DNA of 64,000 nt from Promicromonospora sp. Populi (GTDB lineage Bacteria > Actinomycetota > Actinomycetes > Actinomycetales > Cellulomonadaceae). Where the stretch lies: NCBI RefSeq assembly GCF_041081105.1, contig NZ_CP163528.1:3472001-3536000 (forward strand), in the 5' to 3' direction. This document shows, piece by piece, positions 52,420 through 60,769 of this stretch. Position 1 is the stretch's first letter. The number at the start of each line of letters is the position of its first letter. Under the pieces are notes generated by a model that saw only the letters and a program-made list of their open reading frames with translations, made no database searches and was not told the origin of the DNA. The position numbers and the translations under genes are program-made.

Positions 52420-53676
52420 ATGCCCGTGCGCTTCAACCCGCCTCCGGGTTGGCAGGTGCCCCCGGGATTCAGACCCGACTCCAACTGGGCTCCCGACCCG
52501 TCGTGGCCACCGGCCCCGCCCGGCTGGGACTACTGGGTGGACCGGCCCGACACTCCCGAAGCCGATTCAGCAACCCGCGTCAACATGCCCGCTGTACCGC
52601 CCATCGTCGCAGCACCTCCCGCGCCTCCCGCGCCCCCTGCGCCCCCTGCAGGAGCGACCGCAGGAGCGACCGCCGTCCTGGCCTCCAGCTCCGCAGCCGG
52701 CCTGCCGGACGACGGCGGGGACACGCGCACTGTCGCGATCCAGCTGATCAACGTGCCCGACGGCCGCCCAGCATCCGGCCCGATCGCCGCCGGTGCGATG
52801 GGTTCGACCATGACCATGGCGCCCATCAGCGCTCCCCCGGCTCCGGGTGCGACCCGGCCGGGCTCCGGCCCGCAGCCGGTGTACCCGCCACATCCGGTCT
52901 ATCCGCCGCAGCCCGGCTCGGCGCCCCCGCCACCCCCGCCGGACTCGCCGCGAAAGGGCCCGACCACGGGCATGCTCGCCGCCCTCAAGGGTCTCGGCGG
53001 CAAGGGTTCGACCCCGCCCGCCGGCCCGCCGCCGGCCGCCAGGCCGCTGATGGGGCCGGGCCCGCTGAGCATCGACGACGCGAACGGCTCCGGTCCGAGC
53101 GGGCCGATGCCGATCGCCCTGCCCGCACCGCGCCCCGGCACACCCGCGCGCCAGGGCGGCTCGCGCACCCCGGGTACCGGGCTCATGATCGCCATCGGCG
53201 TGGCCTGCCTCGCGCTCGGCGTCATCGTCGGCGTCATCATCACGGCCGGGCAGCAGGCCGATGCGAACCAGGCGATCACCGACGCCCAGACCATGCAGAC
53301 GCAGTTCGACGAGCAGCGTGCCGAGATCGAGGCGGAAAGCGCCCAGGTCGAGGAGCAGCGCAATGACGTGGCGGAGCGCGAGCAGGCCCTCGGGGAGCGT
53401 GAGGCCCAGGTCGAGGAGCGCGAGACGGCTCTCGAGGAGCGGGAGACAGCCCTCGAACAGCAGGAACAACAGCAGCAGCAGGAAGAAGAGCAGCAGGACG
53501 AGGAAGCGGAGACCGGAGGCGGGAACGGGAACGGGAACAACCCCGGCACCGTCTTCTACTGGAACTGCGACGCTGTACGCGCCGCGGGCGCGGCTCCGCT
53601 CGCGAGCGACCAGCCGGGCTACCTGCCGCACCTCGACGCCAACGGGAACGGCATCGCCTGCGAGGACGGCGAGTAG
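52420..53676 (+). CDS. Membrane protein with coiled coil and C-terminal Excalibur domain
   Basis: A 418-residue protein. It starts with a short Pro/Trp-rich motif (FNPPPGWQVPPGFRPDSNW, a DUF2510-like segment), then a long Pro/Ala-rich region, a transmembrane helix at about residues 255-280 (LMIAIGVACLALGVIVGVII), a coiled coil of about 70 residues rich in Glu/Gln (about 290-365), and an Excalibur calcium-binding domain at the end (FYWNCDAVRAAG, LDANGNGIACEDGE). The topology should place coiled coil and Excalibur outside. Strong AAGGAG precedes ATG 52420. The function is unknown; a cell-envelope role is likely. Confidence 0.9.
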   Translation: MPVRFNPPPGWQVPPGFRPDSNWAPDPSWPPAPPGWDYWVDRPDTPEADSATRVNMPAVPPIVAAPPAPPAPPAPPAGATAGATAVLASSSAAGLPDDGGDTRTVAIQLINVPDGRPASGPIAAGAMGSTMTMAPISAPPAPGATRPGSGPQPVYPPHPVYPPQPGSAPPPPPPDSPRKGPTTGMLAALKGLGGKGSTPPAGPPPAARPLMGPGPLSIDDANGSGPSGPMPIALPAPRPGTPARQGGSRTPGTGLMIAIGVACLALGVIVGVIITAGQQADANQAITDAQTMQTQFDEQRAEIEAESAQVEEQRNDVAEREQALGEREAQVEERETALEERETALEQQEQQQQQEEEQQDEEAETGGGNGNGNNPGTVFYWNCDAVRAAGAAPLASDQPGYLPHLDANGNGIACEDGE

Positions 53677-53701
53677 TCGATATCCGTCCCGGAAAGTGGA
53701 A

Positions 53702-53738
53702 CGGGCCGAGGCAGATCCCCAGATTCTGCCTCGGCCCG
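53702..53738 (+). terminator. Terminator after the Excalibur gene
   Basis: CGGGCCGAGGCAGA (53702-53715) pairs with TCTGCCTCGGCCCG (53725-53738), perfect over 14 bp, followed by CTCGTTTGTT on the plus strand. Confidence 0.88.
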
Positions 53739-53793
53739 CTCGTTTGTTCCCGGCCCACGCCATCTCCCCAGACGAGACGCGGACCGGGAAGCT

Positions 53794-55155
53794 TTATCCC
53801 CCGAAGAGTCCCTCCAGGAGTTCACCGAGACCGAGGGGATCCTCGTTCTCGGGAGCTTGGGTCGGCTCCGGGCTCGGAGCCGGGATGGGCGTCACCTCGC
53901 CGCCGGGCGGTGCGTCGCCCGTCGATGCGAGCTGCAGCGCCTCGCTCAGGTCGATCAGGCACAGCCGCCAGACGTCGGCGTCCACACCCTCCGGCGCGCG
54001 CCAGAACGACCTGCCGGTGAGCTCCGGCGGCGCCGTCCAGCTCGTGCCGGTGCGCTGCGCGACGCAGGTCTCCATGGCGGGGACCTCGTTCGCCTGCGGG
54101 TCTCCGGCCAGCATCGGGGCGAGCCTGGCGACCAGCGGGGTGGGTTCCGCGGCCCTCGGCGTGTCCACGGACCGGCCGGCGACGTCGTGGATGACCGCGC
54201 ACTCGGGCGAGGTGGTCCGGCACCAGGAGGCGCTCCACGTGTTCTCGTTCGAATAGATGAACCCGCGCGGCTCCGCCGTCGAGCGGTCGACCTGCAGGAC
54301 CCGCATCCAGACGGTTCCGTCGCCGAGCACGTCGAACGGTGTGACCCTCAAGGACGAGCCGGCCTCGGGCGCATCGGCCTGCGCGTCCGGGCCGGCGTCG
54401 GTGTCCGGTGACGCGGGCGCCCCCTGCGCGTCCGCGGCACCACCGGTCTGCGGGTCGTCGAAGACCAGGAACTGGTCACCCTCCGTCGCGGCGGAGGAGA
54501 GCCCGAACACGAGGGCCGGACCGCCGTCGGACGGCAGGACCATCGCGTCGGAAGTGACCCCCCGCCAGAGGAGTGTTCCGCCGAGGTTCCCCGCGCGGAG
54601 GTTCTGCAGCGCGGTGTCGCCGCCCGCGATGACCTCGAGCTGGGTGGCGCTGTGCCGCCCGTCGATGTTCGCCAGGGTCACCACCGCGAGATAGCGGTCG
54701 CCGCCCCCGGCGTCGAGACCGAGGTCGAGCACCGCGGTGTCCGCGTCGACGCGGTACGCGGCGGGACTCGCCACGGTACGCACGCCGGGCGCGAGGTAGA
54801 CAACTTGCGCCTCCGGGTCCGACGACGGGATAGCAGTGGCCGACGGCGGTGCGGGCTCGACCGGAACCGTCTCCATCAGCTGCGGCACCTCGCTGCCGGG
54901 CGCGACCTGCACCGGAGAGTTGTCCCAGAGGCCCGGGATCCCGGGCAGCGCGCCGGCCGCGCCGGCACCGATCGACGCGAGCGCCAGCGTCGACGCCAGC
55001 GTGACGCTCGCCCGCCGCGTGGTGTGCTTGCGGCGGCTGGACCGCAGCACGCTGTCCAGGTTCAGCGTCGACGCGGGCACTGACGCGTGCGCCGACTCGC
55101 GGAGCCGGGCGACGAACTCGTCGTCGGGCGGGCCTTGGGAGAGGTTCATGTTCAT
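53794..55155 (-). CDS. Membrane partner protein of the downstream-type SigE-like sigma factor
   Basis: A 453-residue protein with one transmembrane segment near residues 48-75 (SVTLASTLALASIGAGAAGAL) after an N-terminal cytosolic part of about 45 residues (DDEFVARLRESAHASV). The rest is extracytoplasmic, with no domain I recognise and a Pro/Glu-rich tail. It overlaps the sigma-factor gene by 4 bp (ATGA). Short cytosolic segment, one helix and large outer domain resemble an anti-sigma factor, but no zinc-binding HxxxCxxC motif is visible, so this is inference from context. Confidence 0.75.
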   Translation of the reverse strand: MNMNLSQGPPDDEFVARLRESAHASVPASTLNLDSVLRSSRRKHTTRRASVTLASTLALASIGAGAAGALPGIPGLWDNSPVQVAPGSEVPQLMETVPVEPAPPSATAIPSSDPEAQVVYLAPGVRTVASPAAYRVDADTAVLDLGLDAGGGDRYLAVVTLANIDGRHSATQLEVIAGGDTALQNLRAGNLGGTLLWRGVTSDAMVLPSDGGPALVFGLSSAATEGDQFLVFDDPQTGGAADAQGAPASPDTDAGPDAQADAPEAGSSLRVTPFDVLGDGTVWMRVLQVDRSTAEPRGFIYSNENTWSASWCRTTSPECAVIHDVAGRSVDTPRAAEPTPLVARLAPMLAGDPQANEVPAMETCVAQRTGTSWTAPPELTGRSFWRAPEGVDADVWRLCLIDLSEALQLASTGDAPPGGEVTPIPAPSPEPTQAPENEDPLGLGELLEGLFGG

Positions 55156-56006
55156 CGAGTTCCGCCCAGTGCATCCAGGTCGAGAATCGCGCGCAGGTGG
55201 GCGAGGCCACGCGAGGCTGTGGACTTGACGGTGCCGAGGGGGATGCCGAGCTCGCTCGACACCTCGGACTCCGACAGGTCCAGGAGATGACGCAGCACCA
55301 CAACTCGGCGCTGCTTCAGGGGGAGGCGCAGGAGGGCGCGCACGACTGCGTCGCGATCGTCCACCGTGCGTGTAGGCATCCGGGCCGCCGCGCGCGCGAC
55401 GCGAACGTCGTCCTGCGGCAGCTCCTCCGGGCCGGTCAGCACCTCGCGCCGAGTACGGCGCCAGGCGTCGATGCGCAGGTTGGCCAGCACGCGCCGCGCG
55501 TACACCAGCGGGTCGCCCTGTCGGGCCTTGTGCCAGTGGCGGTAACAGCGCTCGAAGGTCTGCTGGGTGAGCTCTTCCGCACGGTGAGCGTCACCGCTCA
55601 GAAGGAAGGCCATCCGGTGCAGGGGATCCTTGGCCTCTCGCATGAACGCGGTGAACTCCTCGTTCTTGGAGATCTGTGCGTTCCTGCGCGCATGAATGGC
55701 CGTAGGCCGGTCTGTACGCACGGGCAGCGAGGCTACGTCATCGACGCCCGCCACCCCACCTCTGACCACCGTGAGCGGCCGGGTCGCGGGGGCGGGAGCT
55801 GTAGTAGTGGGGGTGGGAGTCGTAGTGGTCGGGGTGTCTGGGGTGTTCTGCTGGGTTGTCACGTTCTCCAGGTCGTCCGCAGAGCTGGAGTCGGCGCGCA
55901 CGATATGCAGCATCACGGGCTTGGGGGCCCGGGAAACTGGCGCTGGTGCGCGCTGACTCGTGACTGTCACGAACGGAACACGGGCCAGCCAGGACGAAGG
56001 TTCCAT
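55152..56006 (-). CDS. SigE-family ECF sigma factor with long N-terminal extension
   Basis: A sigma factor of the actinobacterial SigE/ECF type. Region 2 is at EEFTAFMREAKDPLHRMAFL with LTQQTFERCYRHWHK, and region 4 at LKQRRVVVLRHLLDLSESEV then LGIPLGTVKSTASRGLAHLR. The longest reading (284 aa, ATG 56006) has about 115 residues before region 2, Thr/Pro-rich and unlike relatives. Starts at 55913 (ATG) or 55862 (GTG) are also possible. Its stop overlaps the partner gene. It is paralogous to the sigma factor at 57367-57942, which lacks the extension. Confidence 0.87.
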   Translation of the reverse strand: MEPSSWLARVPFVTVTSQRAPAPVSRAPKPVMLHIVRADSSSADDLENVTTQQNTPDTPTTTTPTPTTTAPAPATRPLTVVRGGVAGVDDVASLPVRTDRPTAIHARRNAQISKNEEFTAFMREAKDPLHRMAFLLSGDAHRAEELTQQTFERCYRHWHKARQGDPLVYARRVLANLRIDAWRRTRREVLTGPEELPQDDVRVARAAARMPTRTVDDRDAVVRALLRLPLKQRRVVVLRHLLDLSESEVSSELGIPLGTVKSTASRGLAHLRAILDLDALGGTR

Positions 56007-56038
56007 CGAGTTCCACGGAGATTTTCCGCACCGGGAGC

Positions 56039-57370
56039 TCAGCGGCGGAAGTCCAGCGTCCCCAGGAAGGTGTGGAGGTCCTGCAGGCCCTGCTCGGTGC
56101 CGTCGAACTCGACGACGAGGAACAGGTTCTCGCCCTGGTCCTCCTGGTGGAGGTAGATGTCCACCCAGTAGTAGTCGGCCTCACCGTCCGCGTTGTAGAC
56201 GGTCGGCAGGACCTCGGCGTAGTCGGCGCCCGGCACGTCGATGAGCTGGGACTGCGGCGCCACCATGTTCTGGCTCCACCAGTTGTTCCCGGGCAGCCCG
56301 CCCTGGATGTAGACCCGCTCGGACCACTCCGGGTCGACGCCCGGATCCGCGTGCGTGATCGTCGGCCCGGTCCACTCGACGCCCGGCGAGAACTCGCCCT
56401 CCGTCTCCTCGGCGGTCCAGCCCGGCGGCACGGCGAACTTCAGCCCGTTGTGCTCGGTCCTGACCCAGCCGGCCGGGACGCCCTGCTCGATCGCAGCCAG
56501 CGTCGGATAGGAGAACGCCGGCTGGTACCAGTCGGGCTCGCCCGCGTCCCTGAGCCACAGGTTTCCCACGAAGTTGCGCAGCATGGTGTCACCCGCTGCG
56601 TCCGCAGTGAAGCGGGTCTCGATGATCCAGCCCTCGTCACCGCTGCGGAGCGTGATCGTCACCGGGCGGATCTTGCCCTCGTCCTCGTGCTGCTCGATGA
56701 CCACGAGGTCCGCGCCCTCGATGTCGAGCGTCGTCGCGCCCGAGTCCCGGGCCGGGGCGGTCCAGCCCGCGACGTCGAACACGTTCCGCAGCTCGATGGT
56801 GGCGTCCATGTCGTCGATGGTGCGATCCGCGCCGAGGCTCAGGGCATCCGGGCGCTCCGGGTCCAGCCACCCGGCGACCCCGCCCGCGTTCACGTCGCCG
56901 ACGGCGCTCCAGCCACCCGGCGGGACCTCGTACCAGAGGCCGCCGAGGATGTACGGCGACTGCTCCCCGCTCTCGACCACACCGCGCTCCACCCCCGGGA
57001 GAACGGGCAGCGTCCCGCCGCCGGTCTCCAGGTACTCGGTCGGTGCGTCCTCGAGCGCTTCGCTCGGGGCGGGCGCCGGCAGCTCGCTCGTCGGACTCGG
57101 CTCCTCCGACGACTTGTCCGCCCCCGGCAGCGGCACCTGCTGGTCGGCATAGATCGCGCCGGCGGCGCCGATGCCCGCGCCGGCGAGCACGAGCCCGGCG
57201 AGCGCCGTAGTCGCGGCGACCACCACGCGCCGTCGGCGCACGTTCCGCACCGCGCGCACCGCCATGGCGGTGGCGTCCAGCGACTGCGGGGGCTCGATGG
57301 TCGCACCGGCAGCACGTAGGCCGGCCACGATCGCAGCGTCCTTCTTCGCGTGGATGTCGTGCACGTTCAT
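56039..57370 (-). CDS. Membrane partner protein of SigE-like sigma factor (first pair)
   Basis: A 443-residue protein with an N-terminal cytosolic part (about residues 1-47), one transmembrane helix near 48-72 (VVVAATTALAGLVLAGAGIG) and a large outer part with a Pro/Ser/Glu linker then two similar lipoprotein-like halves (RTEHNGLKFAVPPGWTAEE near residue 300 in the second). It is coupled to the sigma gene by ATGA and has a strong GAGGGGAG site before ATG 57370. It probably senses the envelope and restrains its sigma factor; there is no recognisable anti-sigma zinc motif, so this is inference. Confidence 0.75.
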   Translation of the reverse strand: MNVHDIHAKKDAAIVAGLRAAGATIEPPQSLDATAMAVRAVRNVRRRRVVVAATTALAGLVLAGAGIGAAGAIYADQQVPLPGADKSSEEPSPTSELPAPAPSEALEDAPTEYLETGGGTLPVLPGVERGVVESGEQSPYILGGLWYEVPPGGWSAVGDVNAGGVAGWLDPERPDALSLGADRTIDDMDATIELRNVFDVAGWTAPARDSGATTLDIEGADLVVIEQHEDEGKIRPVTITLRSGDEGWIIETRFTADAAGDTMLRNFVGNLWLRDAGEPDWYQPAFSYPTLAAIEQGVPAGWVRTEHNGLKFAVPPGWTAEETEGEFSPGVEWTGPTITHADPGVDPEWSERVYIQGGLPGNNWWSQNMVAPQSQLIDVPGADYAEVLPTVYNADGEADYYWVDIYLHQEDQGENLFLVVEFDGTEQGLQDLHTFLGTLDFRR

Positions 57371-57942
57371 GATCGGCTCCCCTCGCCGTCGGATGCCACG
57401 AGGACGCGTAGCTGCGCCAGGGCGCGGGACGCGGTGGACTTGACCGTGCCGGCGGAGATGCCGAGCTCGGCCGCGGTGTCGGCCTCGGAACGGTCCAGGA
57501 GGTAGCGCAGGACCACAACCCGGCGCTGCTTGACCGACAACACCATGAGCGCGCGGACCAGCCGGTCCCGCTCGGCCAGCCCGGTGTCCGACGCCGGGAC
57601 GCTCCGCACCCGGGTGATGCTCGCCGGGTCCTCGCTGAGCACCTCGCGCCGGGTACGACGCCACGTGTCGATGCGGGCCGTCGCCAGGACACGACGCGCG
57701 TAGGCGAACGGCTCGCCGTCGCCCACCTTCTTCCAGGCCTTGAACGTCCGCTCCAGGGCGAGCTGCACCAGGTCCTGCGCACGGTGCTGGTCGCCGCACA
57801 GCAGGTACGCGATCCGGTACAGCGCAGGGGTGCTGGCCTGTGCGAACGACGTGAAGTCCGCCACCGGGTCAAGACCGCTCCGGACGACGGTGAACTCGCC
57901 GCTGCCCGGCTGGACCTCCGTGCTCACCGCCACCTCACTCAT
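57367..57942 (-). CDS. SigE-family ECF sigma factor
   Basis: A 191-residue ECF sigma factor. Region 2 includes LYRIAYLLCGDQHRAQDLVQ and region 4 SVKQRRVVVLRYLLDRSEAD with AAELGISAGTVKSTASRALA. The length fits the SigE family normally. It is the first gene of a four-gene minus-strand block (sigma, partner, sigma, partner). The start ATG 57942 lies beside a perfect palindrome that contains its ribosome site. Confidence 0.92.
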   Translation of the reverse strand: MSEVAVSTEVQPGSGEFTVVRSGLDPVADFTSFAQASTPALYRIAYLLCGDQHRAQDLVQLALERTFKAWKKVGDGEPFAYARRVLATARIDTWRRTRREVLSEDPASITRVRSVPASDTGLAERDRLVRALMVLSVKQRRVVVLRYLLDRSEADTAAELGISAGTVKSTASRALAQLRVLVASDGEGSRS

Positions 57943-57962
57943 CCGGAGCTCCGGCCGGAGCT
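57943..57962. promoter_or_regulatory. Palindrome covering the ribosome site of the sigma factor gene
   Basis: AGCTCCGGCCGGAGCT (57947-57962) is a perfect 16-bp palindrome, overlapped by CCGGAGCTCCGG (57943-57954) next to the start codon. The Shine-Dalgarno-like GGAG is inside it, so folding could hide it, or a dimeric protein could bind here. Confidence 0.45.
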
Positions 57963-58016
57963 AGAGCCGGCGGCGTACCCCGGCGCTGGTTCGCGGCGCC
58001 CTGTGCGCCGCTTCGT

Positions 58017-58040
58017 CTGCGTCATGCACCATAGACGCAG
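58017..58040. promoter_or_regulatory. Inverted repeat in the sigma/two-component intergenic region
   Basis: CTGCGTC (58017-58023) and GACGCAG (58034-58040) are perfect arms 10 bp apart, in the 203-bp gap between the divergent sigma-factor and response-regulator genes. It may be an operator for either side. Confidence 0.4.
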
Positions 58041-58145
58041 GATCCGGCCGCCGGGGTTCCATCCATGCAGGACGGGTTCTTACGGGGTCCTGACGACCCC
58101 ACCAGCCAACCGGGCTTCCGCCCCGCCCGACCGTACCCTTCAGAA

Positions 58146-58898
58146 GTGGCCCGAGTTCTCGTGATCGACGACGACGCCACCGTCGCGCAGGTGGTCGTCG
58201 CCTACCTGGAGCGCGCCGGTGTGGTCGCCGAGCATGCCGCCGACGGCCCGGCAGCCCTGGCCGCCGCCGCCGCGAACCCGCCCGACGCAGTTGTGCTCGA
58301 CCTCATGCTCCCCGGCATCGACGGCCTGGAGGTGTGCCGACGCCTGCGCGCCGAACGCGCGGACCTCCCGGTGCTCATGCTCACGGCGCGGGGCGAGGAG
58401 GAGGACCGCGTGCTCGGCCTGCAGATCGGCGCCGACGACTACGTGGTCAAACCCTTCAGCCCGCGCGAGCTGGTGCTGCGGGTGCAGTCGCTGCTCCGGC
58501 GCGCAGGAGGCGCCCCGGCGCCTCCAACGACCGGCGGGCCCCCGGACGGCCGCACGCCCGCCTCCGAGGCACACAGCCCCCTGTACGACGGCAATCTGCG
58601 ACTCGACGCCGTCGCCCACCGCGTCACCCGCTCCGGGACCGAGCTACAGCTCACGGCGCGCGAGTTCGACCTGCTGCGCTGGTTCCTCAGCCACCCCGGC
58701 CAGGTGCACGACCGCGAGAGCCTCATGCGCAAAGTCTGGGGCTGGGAGTACGGCGACCAGTCCACCGTGACGGTGCACGTCCGGCGCCTGCGCGAGAAGG
58801 TCGAGGACGACCCGTCCCGGCCGGCGCGCCTGGTGACCGTGTTCGGCGTCGGCTACCGGTGGGACCCCGCCGCGCCCGCGACGGAGGCCGGCGCGTGA
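58146..58898 (+). CDS. OmpR/PhoB-family response regulator
   Basis: A 250-residue regulator. The receiver (about residues 1-120) has VLVIDDDATV, phospho-acceptor Asp in VVLDLMLPGIDG and the Lys in YVVKPFSPREL. The C-terminal winged helix (about 145-240) has LTAREFDLLRWFLSHPGQVH and VTVHVRRLREKVEDDPSRP. GTG 58146 starts VARVLVIDDD; the frame is open upstream but not conserved. It overlaps its kinase gene by GTGA, so they are a pair. The signal is not identifiable from sequence. Confidence 0.95.
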   Translation: MARVLVIDDDATVAQVVVAYLERAGVVAEHAADGPAALAAAAANPPDAVVLDLMLPGIDGLEVCRRLRAERADLPVLMLTARGEEEDRVLGLQIGADDYVVKPFSPRELVLRVQSLLRRAGGAPAPPTTGGPPDGRTPASEAHSPLYDGNLRLDAVAHRVTRSGTELQLTAREFDLLRWFLSHPGQVHDRESLMRKVWGWEYGDQSTVTVHVRRLREKVEDDPSRPARLVTVFGVGYRWDPAAPATEAGA

Positions 58899-59944
58899 AC
58901 TACGTCGCGGGCATGCTCGTGTCGGTAGCCGTCGCCGCAGTGGTGGGCGCGGCGGGCGCCGTCGCCCTGTTCGCCCTCGCCCGGCGCCGGGTAGCGCTCG
59001 CCGCGACGCTCGCCCCGCTCGTCGTCGTCGGATCGGCGACGGCCGGCGTCTACGCGAGCGCGCGGGCGATGTTCCTGTCCGGCACCGGCTCCATGACCGT
59101 CCTGCTGCTCCTGCTCGCAACGGTTCCGGTGGCGCTCGCCGTCGGGCTGGTGCTGACCGCGCGCATCCGCACGGTCACCACCGAGGCCGCGGCCGAGAAG
59201 GCGGCCCGCGAGCGCGACCAAGAGGTCGAGGTGCGTCGGCGCGAGCTGGTGGCCTGGGTCTCGCACGACCTGCGGACGCCGCTGGCCGCCGTGCGGGCCC
59301 TCGCGGAGGCGCTGGAGGACGGCGTCGGCCAGGTGGACGAGCACGTTCCCCGCATCCTGGCGGAGAACCGGCGGATGGCCGCGATGGTCGACGACCTCCT
59401 CGCGCTGTCCCGGCTGCAGTCCCCCACCGCGACGCTGCACCGCGAGCCGGTCGCCGTGGCCGACCTCGCCTCCGACGCGATCGCCGCCGCCCAGCCCCTG
59501 GCCGACTCGGGCGGGGTCACCCTGGCCTGGGACGTCACCGACCCGGTGGTGACGTCGCTCGACGCCCGGCAGGTCGGGCGGGCGCTGGAGAACCTGCTGG
59601 TGAACGCGATCCGGCACACCGGCCAGGGTGGCACGGTGCGGGTGGCAGTGGGGTCTGCGGGTGGCGACGCCCGCACGGTGGTGCTCGCCGTCGAGGACGA
59701 GTGCGGCGGGATCCCTCCAGCCGACCTCGACCGGGTCTTCGAGGCCGGCTGGCGCGGAACGGGGGCACGCACCCCGGAGCGCGGCGACGGACCCGGGGCT
59801 GGTGCGGTGGGCAGCGGCGCGGGCCTCGGCCTCTCCATCGTTCGTGGAGTGGCCGAGGCCCACGGCGGCACGGCGAGGGTCACCAACATGACCGGAGGCG
59901 GAGCTCGAAGCGGCTGCCGCTTCGAGCTCCGCCTCCCCGCCTGA
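58895..59944 (+). CDS. Sensor histidine kinase
   Basis: A 349-residue kinase with three to four membrane helices in the first 90 residues and almost no extracytoplasmic sensor loop, so it probably senses within the membrane. The H box is LVAWVSHDLRTPLAAVRAL, the N box ALENLLVNAIRHTGQG, and the ATP lid has VEDECGGIP (a Cys where Gly/Lys is usual) and GSGAGLGLSIVRG. No HAMP domain is obvious. GTG 58895 overlaps the response-regulator stop. It ends 9 bp from the convergent ABC ATPase gene. Confidence 0.93.
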   Translation: MNYVAGMLVSVAVAAVVGAAGAVALFALARRRVALAATLAPLVVVGSATAGVYASARAMFLSGTGSMTVLLLLLATVPVALAVGLVLTARIRTVTTEAAAEKAARERDQEVEVRRRELVAWVSHDLRTPLAAVRALAEALEDGVGQVDEHVPRILAENRRMAAMVDDLLALSRLQSPTATLHREPVAVADLASDAIAAAQPLADSGGVTLAWDVTDPVVTSLDARQVGRALENLLVNAIRHTGQGGTVRVAVGSAGGDARTVVLAVEDECGGIPPADLDRVFEAGWRGTGARTPERGDGPGAGAVGSGAGLGLSIVRGVAEAHGGTARVTNMTGGGARSGCRFELRLPA

Positions 59945-59953
59945 CCGCCCGCG

Positions 59954-60769
59954 TCAGAGCACGTGCGCCAGGAAGTCCTTGGTGCGTTGCTCTCGCGGAG
60001 CGTCCAGGACCGCGCTCGGCGGCCCGCTCTCGACGATCACGCCGTCGTCCATGAACACGACGTGGTCGGCGACCTCGCGGGCGAACCCGATCTCGTGCGT
60101 CACCACGATCATCGTCATGCCGGACCGCGCCAGGTCCTGCATCACTGAGAGCACCTCGCCCACCAGCTCGGGGTCGAGCGCCGACGTCGGCTCGTCGAAC
60201 AGCATGAGCTCCGGGTCCATCGCGAGCGCCCGGGCGATCGCCACGCGTTGCTGCTGACCGCCGGAGAGCTGCGCCGGGTAGTGGTCCATCCGGTCGGTGA
60301 GTCCCACGCGCTCGATCAGCTCGAGCGCGCGCTGCTTCGCCGCCTTCTTCGACAGCCCGCGCACCTGGACGGGCGCCTCCATGACGTTCTCGAGCGCCGT
60401 CATGTGCGGGAACAGGTGGAACCGCTGGAACACCATGCCGATGCGCGAGCGCTGCTTGGCGATCGCCTTGGGGTGCAGCCGGTGCAGCGTGCCCTTGGCG
60501 TCCTCGCGGTAGCCCATGAGCTCACCGCCGACGACGATGGAGCCGCCGGTGATGTCCTCGAGCTCGTTGACACAGCGCAGCAGGGTCGACTTGCCCGACC
60601 CGGACGGGCCGAGGATCACCGTGACCTCGCCGCGCGCGACGTCGAGGTCCACCCCCTTCAGCACGTGCACGGCGTCGTGCCCGTGACCGAACACCTTGTG
60701 CACGGCACGCACCGCGACCATGGCCGCGGCGGCGTCCGTGGAGACCGGAGCGTCAGCGACGGCGCTCAT
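59954..60769 (-). CDS. Polar amino acid ABC transporter ATPase
   Basis: A 271-residue GlnQ/GltL-type ATPase. Walker [15 protein letters not shown], signature [13 protein letters not shown], Walker [15 protein letters not shown] and VVTHEIGFA are intact. ATG 60769 has a strong AGGAGGTGACACC site and overlaps the permease gene by 4 bp. With the permease and the binding protein it forms a second amino acid importer in the window, unlike the first in gene order (binding protein, permease, ATPase all on the minus strand). Confidence 0.94.
   Translation of the reverse strand: MSAVADAPVSTDAAAAMVAVRAVHKVFGHGHDAVHVLKGVDLDVARGEVTVILGPSGSGKSTLLRCVNELEDITGGSIVVGGELMGYREDAKGTLHRLHPKAIAKQRSRIGMVFQRFHLFPHMTALENVMEAPVQVRGLSKKAAKQRALELIERVGLTDRMDHYPAQLSGGQQQRVAIARALAMDPELMLFDEPTSALDPELVGEVLSVMQDLARSGMTMIVVTHEIGFAREVADHVVFMDDGVIVESGPPSAVLDAPREQRTKDFLAHVL

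Noticed and set aside
57943..58145. PHO box upstream of the response regulator
   Set aside because: GTTCTTACGGG and GTCCTGACGAC have 11-base spacing but neither keeps GTTCA; the match is not better than chance in such GC-rich DNA.
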